Below, piece by piece: positions 41,840 through 50,241 of a stretch of 64,000 nucleotides of DNA (its first letter is position 1; the number at the start of each line of letters is the position of its first letter). The notes below the pieces were generated by a model, which saw nothing but the letters and a program-made list of their open reading frames with translations, ran no database searches and was not told the origin of the DNA. The translations under genes and the position numbers were made by a program. Origin of the DNA: Haloarchaeobius iranensis (GTDB taxonomy: Archaea; Halobacteriota; Halobacteria; Halobacteriales; Natrialbaceae); NCBI RefSeq assembly GCF_900103505.1, contig NZ_FNIA01000003.1, positions 124,001 to 188,000 of the forward strand. The letters are read 5' to 3'.

Positions 41840-41931
41840 ACGTCGGAACGGCCGTCTTCACGCTGTCTGTTCGCACACCGAAGCCTGGCCGCTACCGCAA
41901 GACGAAGGTGCCTCGGGCGGCGACGGTGGGT

Positions 41932-42330
41932 ATGCGCGAACACCCTTTCACCGTCGATATCGACGTCCGGTACAACGATGTCGACCTGCTCGGCCACGTG
42001 AACAACGCCATCTACTCCTCCTACCTCGAAGCGGCGCGCGTGGAGTACCTCCCCGAGGTGCTCGGGACGGCGGACTCCCTGGAGAGCGTCCTCGCCCACC
42101 TCGAGATCGACTTCCAGCGACCGATCACCCTGGAGGACGACGTGGAGGTCGCCATCTGGGTCACCGACGTCGGCACCTCGACCATCCACTTCGCCTACGA
42201 GGTCCGGGCATCGGGCGAGGTCGCGGCGACGGCCGAGACGGTCCAGGTCGCCTACGACCCCGAGGCGAAGGAGTCCCGGCCGGTCCCCGGGGAGTGGCGC
42301 GAGCGCATCGAGGCGTTCGAGGACCTCTGA
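41932..42330 (+). CDS. Hotdog acyl-CoA thioesterase
   Basis: 132 residues. VRYNDVDLLGHVNNAIYSSYLEAAR is the 4HBT signature, with the catalytic Asp in YNDVD and the HVNN helix. ITLEDDVEVAIWVTDVGTS gives the next strands. It hydrolyses an acyl-CoA; chain preference cannot be read. The ATG at 41932 is used since eight upstream codons are not conserved. The neighbouring thiolase pair is 5 kb away and not obviously linked. Confidence 0.88.
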   Translation: MREHPFTVDIDVRYNDVDLLGHVNNAIYSSYLEAARVEYLPEVLGTADSLESVLAHLEIDFQRPITLEDDVEVAIWVTDVGTSTIHFAYEVRASGEVAATAETVQVAYDPEAKESRPVPGEWRERIEAFEDL

Positions 42331-42390
42331 GGCGACGCGTCCGGGCCGGCGGAACGACAGCTTTTCTATCCGCCTGACCGAGGTACGACC

Positions 42391-43128
42391 GTGCGAATCG
42401 AGAACAGCTTCATTCCGGTCCGGGGCGTCGGTGAGCAGACCGAACGCGAGCTCTGGCGCGCTGGCATCACCCACTGGGACGACTTCGACGGCTCGGTCGT
42501 CGGGACGACGACGGCCGACCGCATCGAGACGTTCATCGAGACGGCCACCGACCGGCTGGAGGCGGGCGACAGCCGCTTCTTCGACGAGCAGTTCCCCAGC
42601 AGCGAACGCTGGCGGTTTTACGAGAACTTCCGCGGCGACACCTGCTTCTTCGACATCGAGACGACCGGCCTCTCGCAGGAGCGCGACGACGTGACGACGG
42701 TCTCGTTCCACCAGGACGGCGAGACGACGACGCTCGTCCAGGGCGACAACCTGACCGCGGGCGCGCTCCGCGAGCAGTTCGACGACGCGGCGCTCGTCGC
42801 GACGTTCAACGGGGCGCGCTTCGACGTGCCGTTCCTCGAGACCTCGTTCGACGTCGACGTCGACGTGCCACACGTCGACCTCATGTACCCCTGCAAGCGG
42901 CTGGGGCTGACCGGTGGCCTCAAGACCATCGAACAGGAGGTCGGAATCGGCCGGGACGAGCCGGACATCACCGGCCAGGACGCGGTCCGACTCTGGCACG
43001 AGTACGAGCGCGGCAGCGACGAGGCCCTCGACACGCTCGTCCGGTACAATCGCGACGACGCGAGGAACCTCCAGACGCTGATGGACGTGGTGGCCGACGG
43101 CCTGCACGCGCGAGTGTTCGAGGAGTGA
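42391..43128 (+). CDS. RNase H-fold exonuclease with HhH-like N-terminus
   Basis: 245 residues from a GTG at 42391. The first 40 residues resemble a helix-hairpin-helix (FIPVRGVGEQTERELWRAGI). CFFDIETTGLS is the first Asp-Glu motif of DEDD exonucleases, VATFNGARFDVPFLE the second Asp, and YNRDDARNLQTL the last (D-x-x-D region). This matches the YprB/RNase H-like family found in archaea and Firmicutes. A role in DNA or RNA repair is inferred from the fold. A hairpin immediately follows its stop. Confidence 0.8.
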   Translation: MRIENSFIPVRGVGEQTERELWRAGITHWDDFDGSVVGTTTADRIETFIETATDRLEAGDSRFFDEQFPSSERWRFYENFRGDTCFFDIETTGLSQERDDVTTVSFHQDGETTTLVQGDNLTAGALREQFDDAALVATFNGARFDVPFLETSFDVDVDVPHVDLMYPCKRLGLTGGLKTIEQEVGIGRDEPDITGQDAVRLWHEYERGSDEALDTLVRYNRDDARNLQTLMDVVADGLHARVFEE

Positions 43129-43154
43129 ACTGCCGTCCGAAAACTGTCGGCAGT
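43129..43154 (+). terminator. Hairpin directly after the exonuclease stop
   Basis: ACTGCCG and CGGCAGT form a perfect 7-bp stem with a 12-nt loop starting at the base after the stop codon. No T tract follows. The 43155-43293 remainder has an AT-rich patch (about 43245-43275) but no gene I can support. Confidence 0.4.
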
Positions 43155-43293
43155 GGGGTCGGGAGGCGTCGGGCAACACCTCCGTCGGGTTTCGGTCAGA
43201 GTGGGCGGGTCCAGTGCCGACACCACTCCCTACAGCCGGACTGTCAATAAACGCACCTATAACTACAACAGTCGCTTTCGTCACCCGGTAGCA

Positions 43294-43734
43294 TCACGCA
43301 TGCGCTTCGACGTGGTCGACCGCGGCGGCGGCTGTACCGACCTGTCTCACACCAGGCACGTCGTGGGTCCCCAGCCCCGCGACTGGTCGGTCGTAGACGG
43401 CCGCGAGGCCGAGTTCCGAGAGCGTCCCCGGGCCACCGTCGATGGCGACGACCGCATCACCGTTCATGACGACGAGGGCGTTCCGAGCGTGGCCGAGGCC
43501 CGTCGCGATGGGGATGTCGACGAACTCGTTCGCCGCCGCGACCTCCTCACCGGGGAGGATGCCGACGGTCGGGCCACCGCCCCCGCTCGCGCCCTCACAG
43601 ACGCCACGCATCACGCCACCTAACCCACCGCAGACGACAGTGTGGTCGCGCTCCGCGAGCAGCCGGCCGACCTTCACGGCCTGTTCGTACACCGCCGCCG
43701 AGACGGTACTCCCGCCGATGACACTCACTCGCAT
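43294..43734 (-). CDS. TIGR00725/LOG-like Rossmann protein
   Basis: 146 residues. MRVSVIGGSTVSAAVYEQA begins the fold; VVCGGLGGVMRGVCEGA is the phosphate-binding GGxGGVM loop and IDGGPGTLSELGLA the PGTxxE motif found in lysine-decarboxylase-like/LOG proteins. This short version matches the TIGR00725 branch (SLOG superfamily), thought to bind nucleotide-derived ligands. Substrate unknown. It is divergent from the membrane protein gene at 43832. Confidence 0.8.
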   Translation of the reverse strand: MRVSVIGGSTVSAAVYEQAVKVGRLLAERDHTVVCGGLGGVMRGVCEGASGGGGPTVGILPGEEVAAANEFVDIPIATGLGHARNALVVMNGDAVVAIDGGPGTLSELGLAAVYDRPVAGLGTHDVPGVRQVGTAAAAVDHVEAHA

Positions 43735-43800
43735 GGTCGTTTCGACGGGCGGCGGGCATGCGTCGGTTTCGGTCCGTTTTCCTCACACCCGTATGATATG

Positions 43801-43808
43801 ATTTATAC
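43801..43808 (+). promoter_or_regulatory. TATA box of the membrane protein gene
   Basis: ATTTATAC, 27-31 bp before the ATG at 43832. Confidence 0.7.
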
Positions 43809-43831
43809 GCCCGCACCGCGGCGGAACGCGT

Positions 43832-44728
43832 ATGGGTGCAATCTCCGCGGCGAAACACGCCGGGTCGACGCTGGCACGGAACCCGATCCTGTTCCTCGTC
43901 GCCACCGCGTTCGCCATCGTACAGCTGCCCCAGATACTCCTCCAGTGGAGCGGTCTGCCAATCGTCGCATCGCTGTTCAACCTCGCGACGGTCGTCGTCG
44001 TCCCGTTCCTCATCGGCGGTATCTACGGGATGGCCGAGGAGGGCCTCGACGGGACGACCTCGCTGGCAACGTTCGTGCGCGCGGGCCGGGAGAACTTCGT
44101 CTCGCTGCTCGTCGCGGCCATCTTCTTCGCACTGGTCGTCTTCGTGGTCGTGTTCGTCGCCGTCGTCGTGCTGGCGTTCGTCACCGTCCTGACGGTCGGC
44201 GTCTCCGGCGTTCAGGGCGGCGTCAGCCCGACTGCACTCATCGTCCCGGGGCTCGTCGGTTTCGCCTTCCTCCTCCTCTACCTCGCCACCGTCGTCTTCC
44301 TCCAGTTCTACGAGGCCGCAATCGTCGTCGACGACGCCGACGTGTTCGACAGCCTCAAGCAGAGCTACCGGTTCGTGCGTGGCAACCTCCTCAGCACCAT
44401 CGGGTTCACGGTCGTCCGCTGGACGCCGGGTCTGCTGACCTCCCTCCTCACGGCCTACTTCGTGTTCACCAGCCTCGGCATCGACCCCGACAACCTCGAG
44501 TCGGTCGAACCCGAAACCGTCCAGAACGTCTACGCACAGCTCTCCGGTACCGAGGTCGGCATCATCGTGGCCACGACCCTCCTCACCGCCGGCATCGTCG
44601 GCGCGTTCACCCGGACCTACCTCGTCGCGTTCTACGTCGACCACCGCGAAGCGGCCGGGACAGTCGAGGAGTCAGCCGACGAGTTCGACGAAGACCTCTT
44701 CGACGACGAGTACGACACCATCGGGTAG
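43832..44728 (+). CDS. Multi-spanning membrane protein, function unknown
   Basis: 298 residues with about six hydrophobic segments: ILFLVATAFAIVQLPQILL, PIVASLFNLATVVVVPFLIGG, FVSLLVAAIFFALVVFVVVF, LIVPGLVGFAFLLLYLATVV, then LSTIGFTVVRWTPGLLTSLL and IIVATTLLTAGIVGAFT. The order and the segment DSLKQSYRFVRGN resemble the haloarchaeal DUF7847/glycerophosphodiester-type membrane domain proteins, unverified. The C-terminus is acidic. Its stop lies three bases before tRNA-like debris. Confidence 0.7.
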   Translation: MGAISAAKHAGSTLARNPILFLVATAFAIVQLPQILLQWSGLPIVASLFNLATVVVVPFLIGGIYGMAEEGLDGTTSLATFVRAGRENFVSLLVAAIFFALVVFVVVFVAVVVLAFVTVLTVGVSGVQGGVSPTALIVPGLVGFAFLLLYLATVVFLQFYEAAIVVDDADVFDSLKQSYRFVRGNLLSTIGFTVVRWTPGLLTSLLTAYFVFTSLGIDPDNLESVEPETVQNVYAQLSGTEVGIIVATTLLTAGIVGAFTRTYLVAFYVDHREAAGTVEESADEFDEDLFDDEYDTIG

Positions 44729-44730
44729 TG

Positions 44731-44810
44731 CGTTCCGGGTGGGATTCGAACCACGGTCGCGGCACTTCGTACCGCTCCCTGGTTCAAATCCACACCTGTG
44801 GCTCTCTTCT
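44731..44810. pseudogene. Degenerate tRNA fragments, two opposed T-arms
   Basis: On the minus strand 44738-44755 reads GGTTCGAATCCCACCC, a T-arm and 3' stem of a tRNA that has lost one G of the T stem. On the plus strand 44780-44792 reads GGTTCAAATCC and continues CACACCTGTGGCTCT, resembling the T-arm, 3' acceptor strand and downstream bases of the neighbouring tRNA-Thr with small indels. No full cloverleaf can be drawn. The pieces look like remnants of past recombination or integration at the tRNA. Confidence 0.5.
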
Positions 44811-44827
44811 CGCTTCGCTCGAAGAAG

Positions 44828-44901
44828 AGCCAAGGGTGGGATTTGAACCCACGAAGTCTCGATTACAAGTCGAGTGCATGCACCGCCCATGCTCCCTTGG
44901 C
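44828..44901 (-). tRNA. tRNA-Thr (anticodon UGU)
   Basis: A 74-nt cloverleaf on the minus strand: acceptor GCCAAGG/CCTTGGC, D stem GCAT/ATGC with loop GGGCGGTGC, anticodon stem CTCGA/TCGAG with loop CTTGTAA (anticodon TGT), T stem GTGGG/CCCAC with loop TTCAAAT, discriminator T. CCA is not encoded. It reads ACA threonine codons. A 7-bp hairpin (44804-44829) overlaps its 3' end. Confidence 0.95.
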
Positions 44902-44913
44902 ACGGTCCGCAAC

Positions 44914-45402
44914 TCAGTCGTGGTCGTTGGCCTTAGTATGGCTTTCGACTCCGACGCGTTTTTGGAGGACGTAGCGATGTTCCGCGTAGCCCTGGTCGAA
45001 GTAGAACGAGAGCGCGCGTGCGTTGTCCGCCATGACCTCGAGCTGCACGACGTCGGCGCCGCGCTCGCGGAGCGCCGTCTCGGCCGCCGCCAGCAACGCA
45101 GCACCGCGCCCCGCCCCGCGGTACCCGGGCACGACGTAGAGGTTGCTCACGAGCCCGCGGACGGCGTCGACGCTCACGTCGGAGTCGGTGCGCTCGAAGG
45201 AGACGAAGCCGACGATGTCGCCGTCGGTGCGGTCGACGAGGACCGAGCCGTCGACCACGTGACGTGCGAGCCGCTCGCGCATCGTGGTCCGGTTCTCCGT
45301 CCGCCTGACGTGGGTGCCGTGGGGTCGTTGCTCGCTCGCGAGGTCGACCCAGAGGTCGACGAGGATGTCGAGTTCGTCCAGTGCGGCCGGTTCAATCGGC
45401 AT
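44914..45402 (-). CDS. GNAT N-acetyltransferase
   Basis: 162 residues from the ATG at 45402, overlapping pgk by 11 bp. LYVVPGYRGAGRGAALLAAAE is GNAT motif A with the acetyl-CoA pyrophosphate loop (RGAGRG); LEVMADNARALSFYFDQGY is motif B. EPAALDELDILVDLWVDLA is the usual N-terminal helix. Acceptor unknown; the coupling to pgk is probably incidental. Followed by tRNA-Thr on the same strand. Confidence 0.85.
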   Translation of the reverse strand: MPIEPAALDELDILVDLWVDLASEQRPHGTHVRRTENRTTMRERLARHVVDGSVLVDRTDGDIVGFVSFERTDSDVSVDAVRGLVSNLYVVPGYRGAGRGAALLAAAETALRERGADVVQLEVMADNARALSFYFDQGYAEHRYVLQKRVGVESHTKANDHD

Positions 45403-46603
45403 CGTAGCCGTGGCGCAGCGCCTCGACGGCCGGGAGAGCCTGTCCCGTGAGCAGCCGGAGGCAGGCCCCACCGCCCGTCGAGATGTGACTGAACCCGTCG
45501 ATACCGAGCCGACGGATGGCGGCGGCGGTGTCGCCACCCCCGACGATGCTGAAGGGGACGTCCGAAGCGGCCCGGTACAGCTCTCTCGTCCCGGTTGCGA
45601 ACGTGGGGTCCTCGAACACGCCCGCGGGCCCGTTGAGGATGACCGTCTCGGCGTCCGCGAGTACGGACTTGTACATCCGCAGCGTCTCCGAGCCGATGTC
45701 CATCGCTGCTTCACCCTCGTTCCCGGGCAGTGCGTTGAGTCCGATCTCGTGTCGCTCGCCGTCGCGCTCGACGGCCACATCCTGCGGGAAGCGGATGCGG
45801 TCGCCGTGGGCGTCCAGCAGGTCCGCGGCGCGGTCGATCTCGTCCCAGTACCCCTCGTCGTAGATGAAGTCGGCGCTGGCGTCGCCGATGTCGACGCCGT
45901 CGGCGAGCAGGAACACGTTGCCGACGACGCCAGCGGTCAGCACCTGGTCGGCGAGTCCGGATTCGAGCACGTTCCAGGCCACGTCGATGGAGTCGGAGAC
46001 CTTCGCACCTCCCAGGGCGTACACGCGGGGGCGCTCGGTGGCCTCGACGTCGCCGAGCACGTCGAGCTCCGACTCCATGACGCGCCCGGCGTAGCTGGGC
46101 AGGTGCTGCGGGAAGCCGATGAGTGAGGGCTGCGAGCGGTGGGCCGCGGCGAAGGCGTCGTTGACGAAGGCGTCGAGCGCCGGGGCGAGACCCGCGACGA
46201 GGTGGGTCTCGCCCGCCTCCTCGGGTTCGAACTGCATGTACTCCTCGGCGTAGAAACGGGTGTTCTCGAGGACCACGGCGGTGCCCGGTTCGAGGGACTC
46301 GACGGCCTCCCGGGCAGCAGTACCGAAGTTGGCGTCGGCGTAGCTGACCGGCGCGTCGAGCAGTTCGTCGAGCCGCTCGGCGTGGGTGGCGAGCGTCTCG
46401 AACTCGTCACCGCCGGGGCGGCCCTGGTGTGCGAGGACGGCGACGCGCGCATCCTTCTCGAGCAACTCGGAGAGTGTTTGCTCGTGGGCGCGGAGCCTGG
46501 CGTCGTCGGCGAGGCCCCCGTCGTCGAGCGGGCTGTTGATGTCGACGCGTACCCCGACTCGACGCCCGGCGACCGAGAGGTCGTCAAGGGTCCCTACCGG
46601 CAT
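45392..46603 (-). CDS. pgk: Phosphoglycerate kinase
   Basis: 403 residues from the ATG at 46603. VGVRVDINSPLDD is the N-terminal substrate motif (RVDxN), LAHQGRPGG and NDAFAAAHRSQPS are the 3-phosphoglycerate-binding segments, ALGGAKVSDS and NGPAGVFEDP the nucleotide side, and SIVGGGDTAAA plus STGGGACLRLL the C-terminal glycine loops. It interconverts 1,3-bisphosphoglycerate and 3-phosphoglycerate with ADP/ATP in glycolysis and gluconeogenesis. A perfect inverted repeat lies in the promoter region. Confidence 0.96.
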   Translation of the reverse strand: MPVGTLDDLSVAGRRVGVRVDINSPLDDGGLADDARLRAHEQTLSELLEKDARVAVLAHQGRPGGDEFETLATHAERLDELLDAPVSYADANFGTAAREAVESLEPGTAVVLENTRFYAEEYMQFEPEEAGETHLVAGLAPALDAFVNDAFAAAHRSQPSLIGFPQHLPSYAGRVMESELDVLGDVEATERPRVYALGGAKVSDSIDVAWNVLESGLADQVLTAGVVGNVFLLADGVDIGDASADFIYDEGYWDEIDRAADLLDAHGDRIRFPQDVAVERDGERHEIGLNALPGNEGEAAMDIGSETLRMYKSVLADAETVILNGPAGVFEDPTFATGTRELYRAASDVPFSIVGGGDTAAAIRRLGIDGFSHISTGGGACLRLLTGQALPAVEALRHGYDAD

Positions 46604-46641
46604 GGTTCGAGGTGTGGCGGGCCCGGTGAAAGAGTTTTCTT

Positions 46642-46670
46642 TGTGGGTCCATCCGTGCCGCCGACCCACA
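46642..46670. promoter_or_regulatory. 8-bp inverted repeat upstream of pgk
   Basis: TGTGGGTC and GACCCACA form a perfect 8-bp inverted repeat with a 13-nt spacer, centred about 53 bp upstream of the pgk start. The TrmB-type site (TACT-N7-GAGTA) known for haloarchaeal glycolytic genes is not what I see. The remaining 46671-46807 shows no gene. Confidence 0.45.
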
Positions 46671-46807
46671 GTGGGGTCGTTCGGGGCCGCAGCCGGTCAC
46701 GAGCCGTCTCCCGGTCGCTGTGCGTACTGAAATGCGGGGAGGAGAGGATGGCATTGGGTACCAATCGCACGCAGTCGCGGAGGTGAAACGGGTGTATGGT
46801 CGGGCAA

Positions 46808-46815
46808 GATTTATC
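46808..46815 (+). promoter_or_regulatory. TATA box of livHMGF
   Basis: GATTTATC about 40 bp before the livH ATG, leaving a leader of about 12-15 nt that contains AAGGGA, a weak Shine-Dalgarno. Confidence 0.6.
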
Positions 46816-46851
46816 TATCTCCTTGTTCCGCTTTGTGTGTAAGGGACATCC

Positions 46852-47970
46852 ATGGGTGCATCAAGCACGTACGACAGGGCCCGCAGCCAGATAGTCGAGA
46901 AGCCGATGACGGCAGTACTGGGGATAATCGCAGTACTGCTCGTCTTCGACCTCGTCAGACAGCTCGCGACTGGTAACCTCACCATCGCGCGGATGATGAG
47001 TCTGGTTCTCGACGGAGTGCTTCGGGGTCTCGTCATAGGGTTGGCGGGTATCGGGCTCTCGATGACGTACAGTATTCTGAACTTCGCGAACTTCGCCCAC
47101 GGTGATTACATCACGGCGGGGGCGTTCTCGGGGTGGGCCACCACGTACGTCATCGCCGGTGGCTTCGGCTCCGCTGCCAACATCGGTTCGCTGGCGCTGG
47201 TGGGTTCCGGCGGTTCGGTGTTCGGTGGTGCGCTCGGCATCAACGCCGTCCAGACGCCGCTGGCCGTGCTCGCCGGGCTGGTGGTGTCCGGCGTGTTCAC
47301 CGTCGCGCTCGCGCTCGCCATCGACAAGTTCATCTACAAGCCGATCCGCGGCTCGGGGGGCATTCCGCTCCTCATCACGAGCGTGGGCGTGGCGTTCGCG
47401 CTCCGGTACGTCATCCAGTTCGTGTTCGACTCGGGCACGCGCGGGGTGACCAACACCGGATCGCTCCCCGGCATCCGGCCTAACGTCATCGACGGGACGG
47501 TGGCGGTCACTGCACACGACGTGCTGCTGATCCTCGTCGCCGGCGGCCTGATGCTCGGCGTCCACATCCTGCTCCAGCGGACGAAGCTGGGGAAGGCGAT
47601 GCGGGCGATGTCGGACGACGAGGCGCTGGCGCGCATCACCGGCATCGCGACCGAGCGCGTCATCCGCTCGACGTGGATCATCGGCGGCGGCCTGACGGGC
47701 GTCTCCGGGTTCATGTTCGTGCTCTGGAAGGGCACGATCAGCTGGAACGACGGCTGGCTGCTGCTGCTGCTCATCTTCGCAGCGGTCATCCTCGGCGGTA
47801 TCGGTTCGGTGTACGGCGCCATCGCGGGCGGCCTGGTGATCGGGCTCACCGCCTCGACGGCAGTGATCTGGATCCCGTCCGGCTTCGCCCGTGCCGCCGC
47901 GTTCGGCGTGATGATCCTCGTCCTGGTGGTACGTCCGCAGGGCATCTTCGCAGGGAGGTCTACAGCATGA
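46852..47970 (+). CDS. livH: Branched-chain amino acid ABC permease LivH
   Basis: 372 residues, about eight to nine transmembrane segments. SMTYSILNFANFAHGDYITAGAF is the family's first conserved block, GLVVSGVFTVALALAIDKF the next, MRAMSDDEALARITGIATERV the cytoplasmic EAA-like loop, and GGIGSVYGAIAGGLVIGL the last conserved helix. It pairs with LivM to form the channel. The stop overlaps the livM start (ATGA). Confidence 0.93.
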   Translation: MGASSTYDRARSQIVEKPMTAVLGIIAVLLVFDLVRQLATGNLTIARMMSLVLDGVLRGLVIGLAGIGLSMTYSILNFANFAHGDYITAGAFSGWATTYVIAGGFGSAANIGSLALVGSGGSVFGGALGINAVQTPLAVLAGLVVSGVFTVALALAIDKFIYKPIRGSGGIPLLITSVGVAFALRYVIQFVFDSGTRGVTNTGSLPGIRPNVIDGTVAVTAHDVLLILVAGGLMLGVHILLQRTKLGKAMRAMSDDEALARITGIATERVIRSTWIIGGGLTGVSGFMFVLWKGTISWNDGWLLLLLIFAAVILGGIGSVYGAIAGGLVIGLTASTAVIWIPSGFARAAAFGVMILVLVVRPQGIFAGRSTA

Positions 47971-49385
47971 GCGACGACGAATCAGGGGGTGAGTACGGGC
48001 AGAGCACGGAGGAACAGCGTGCGGTAGTGATGGGCATCGACTTCCGGAACGACGGGTTGATGCTGCTGACGATGCTCCTCGGCATCTACATCATCTACCT
48101 CCTCGCCGGACTGGTCATCGGGTTCCCGTTCCGGGGGCTGATGAACCAGATCGGCCAGCTGACGTTCTGGATCGCCGTGTTCGCGATGGCCTCCCTCGCG
48201 TTGAACCTGCACTGGGGATACACGGGGCTGTTCAACATCGGTATCGTCGGGTTCATGGCGACCGGCGTCTACGTGACCGGCATCCTCTCGAAGCCGGTGT
48301 TCGGCTCCGGGACCAGTGCAGCGGAGATCGGCGGGTTCGGCCTGCCGCTGTGGATCGGCATCATCGGCGGGACGGTCGCGGCCGGGCTGCTCGGGCTCAT
48401 CGCCGCGTTGCCGGCACTCCGCTTGCGTGCGGACTACCTGGCAATCGTCACCATCGCGCTCTCCGAGATCGTCCGGTTCTCGTTGCTGTCGGACTCGCTG
48501 AGCGGCCACGAGATCGCCGGCTACCGCGTCGGCCTCGGTGGCGGTGACGGGGTCATCCTGGACTATCAGGACCCCCTCGAGAGCCTGATCCGCGCGCTCA
48601 GTGCGCCGTTCGACCTCATCCTCGGGGAACAGGGGTGGCTGTGGAACGACGTGTACCTCGGCATCGTCGTCGACTTCGTGGCGAACTTCATCCCGAACAA
48701 CCCCAAGCCCGTCGTCGACAACTTCGCGTACTCCGCCGTCCTGCTGCTCATCCTCGGCGGGTTCTACGTCGTCATCCGTCGGATGGGGAACTCCCCGTTC
48801 GGGCGGGTGCTCAAGGCCATCCGCGAGGACGAGGACGTGACGAACGCGCTCGGGAAGAACACGAACATGTTCAAGATAAAGTCGTTCGTGGTCGGCTGTG
48901 CCCTGATGGGGCTGGTCGGCATCCTCTGGTTCGGCACGCAGGGCTCGGTCACGCCGAACACGTTCCGCCCGCGCATCACGTTCTACATCTGGATCGCGCT
49001 CATCATCGGCGGTGCCGGGTCGAACTCCGGCAGCGTCATGGGCGGTGCGGTGTTCGCGGCGTTCCTGTTCCAGGGGCCGCGGTACTTCAAGAACGTCATC
49101 GAGACGGCGCTCGGGAACCCCGAGGCACCGTCGAGCTTCGGCCAGGCGATGCTGCCGGTTTCGAACGGTGACGTCGTGCCGTTCCTGCTCTACACGCTCG
49201 ACAGCATCAGGCAGCTCCAGCTGTTCATGATGGGCGTGGTGCTCATCGTGCTGATGCACCGGCGTCCCGACGGGATGCTCGGCCACCGGAAGGAGCCGGC
49301 GTCCAGCATCCCCCTGACCCGGCCGATCAAGCGCTCGGGCGGCGGTGACACCGTCGCGACCGACGGAGGTGAGACCGATGAGTAG
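47967..49385 (+). CDS. livM: Branched-chain amino acid ABC permease LivM
   Basis: 472 residues, larger than bacterial LivM (about 320-420). ASLALNLHWGYTGLFNIGIVGFMATGVY is the signature block, ALRLRADYLAIVTIALSEIVR the second, RVLKAIREDEDVTNALGKNT the EAA-like loop, and GGAGSNSGSVMGGAVFAAFL the final block. Insertions between helices (about 48540-48720) account for the extra length. It overlaps livH by 4 nt and livG by 8 nt. Confidence 0.93.
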   Translation: MSDDESGGEYGQSTEEQRAVVMGIDFRNDGLMLLTMLLGIYIIYLLAGLVIGFPFRGLMNQIGQLTFWIAVFAMASLALNLHWGYTGLFNIGIVGFMATGVYVTGILSKPVFGSGTSAAEIGGFGLPLWIGIIGGTVAAGLLGLIAALPALRLRADYLAIVTIALSEIVRFSLLSDSLSGHEIAGYRVGLGGGDGVILDYQDPLESLIRALSAPFDLILGEQGWLWNDVYLGIVVDFVANFIPNNPKPVVDNFAYSAVLLLILGGFYVVIRRMGNSPFGRVLKAIREDEDVTNALGKNTNMFKIKSFVVGCALMGLVGILWFGTQGSVTPNTFRPRITFYIWIALIIGGAGSNSGSVMGGAVFAAFLFQGPRYFKNVIETALGNPEAPSSFGQAMLPVSNGDVVPFLLYTLDSIRQLQLFMMGVVLIVLMHRRPDGMLGHRKEPASSIPLTRPIKRSGGGDTVATDGGETDE

Positions 49386-50241
49386 CGAACCCGAGACCTC
49401 CGGAGGCACGGGCGGTGTAGACGAGACCGACGACCGGACGCTGACCACGCTCGGCGGGGCCGGGGACACCGCGGAGGTGCCGCTGAAGGTCAGCGGGCTC
49501 GAGAAGCACTTCGGCGGTATCACGGCCGTCGACGGTGTCGAGTTCGAGATAGACAAGGGGAGCATGACCGGCCTCATCGGCCCGAACGGGGCCGGGAAGT
49601 CCACCACGTTCAACTGCATCACCGGCACGCACAAACCCGACGGCGGCCGCGTCGAGTTCAACGGCCAGGACATCACCGGACTGGAGCCGTACCAGGTCGC
49701 GGACCGCGGTCTCGTCCGGACCTTCCAGATCGCCCGGGAGCTCGGCGAGATGACCGTCCTCGAGAACATGATGGTCGCGCCGAAGCACCAGCGCGGCGAG
49801 GCGCTCTGGCGGTCGGTCCTGCCCTACGCACGGAACAGCGTGAACCAGCAGGAACAGGAGATTCTCGAGCGCGCGTGGGAGACGCTCGAGTTCTTCGACA
49901 TCGACCACCTCGCGAACGAGTACGCGGAGAACCTCTCCGGTGGCCAGCGGAAACTGCTGGAGCTGGCCCGTGCGCTGCTGACCGACCCGCAGATGCTCCT
50001 GCTGGACGAGCCGTTCGCCGGCGTCAACCCGTCGCTGGAGGAGCGCCTGCTCGAACACATCCACGAGCTGCGCGACCAGGGCTACACGTTCCTCATCGTC
50101 GAACACGACATGGACCTCATCATGGAGAACTGCGAGAAAGTCATCGTCATGCACCAGGGTCGCATCCTCACCGAGGGGACCCCGGAGGACGTACGGAACA
50201 ACGAGGACGTCATCGAGGCCTACCTCGGGGGTGAGGTATGA
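49378..50241 (+). CDS. livG: Branched-chain amino acid ABC ATPase LivG
   Basis: 287 residues from the ATG at 49378. Walker A GPNGAGKSTT, Q-loop TFQIARELGEM, signature LSGGQRKLLELA, Walker B MLLLDEPFAGVNP, switch His VEHDMDLI. The C-terminal EDVRNNEDVIEAYLGGE is typical of LivG. The first 30 residues are an acidic extension. The stop overlaps livF as ATGA. Confidence 0.95.
   Translation: MSSEPETSGGTGGVDETDDRTLTTLGGAGDTAEVPLKVSGLEKHFGGITAVDGVEFEIDKGSMTGLIGPNGAGKSTTFNCITGTHKPDGGRVEFNGQDITGLEPYQVADRGLVRTFQIARELGEMTVLENMMVAPKHQRGEALWRSVLPYARNSVNQQEQEILERAWETLEFFDIDHLANEYAENLSGGQRKLLELARALLTDPQMLLLDEPFAGVNPSLEERLLEHIHELRDQGYTFLIVEHDMDLIMENCEKVIVMHQGRILTEGTPEDVRNNEDVIEAYLGGEV

Noticed and set aside
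43155-43293. Small gene between the exonuclease and LOG-like protein
   Set aside because: An AT-rich patch exists but no start codon is placed correctly for a plausible frame.
44672-45104. Short proteins with GSNPT- or GFEP-type sequence near tRNA-Thr
   Set aside because: These are the typical false peptides read from tRNA genes in other frames.
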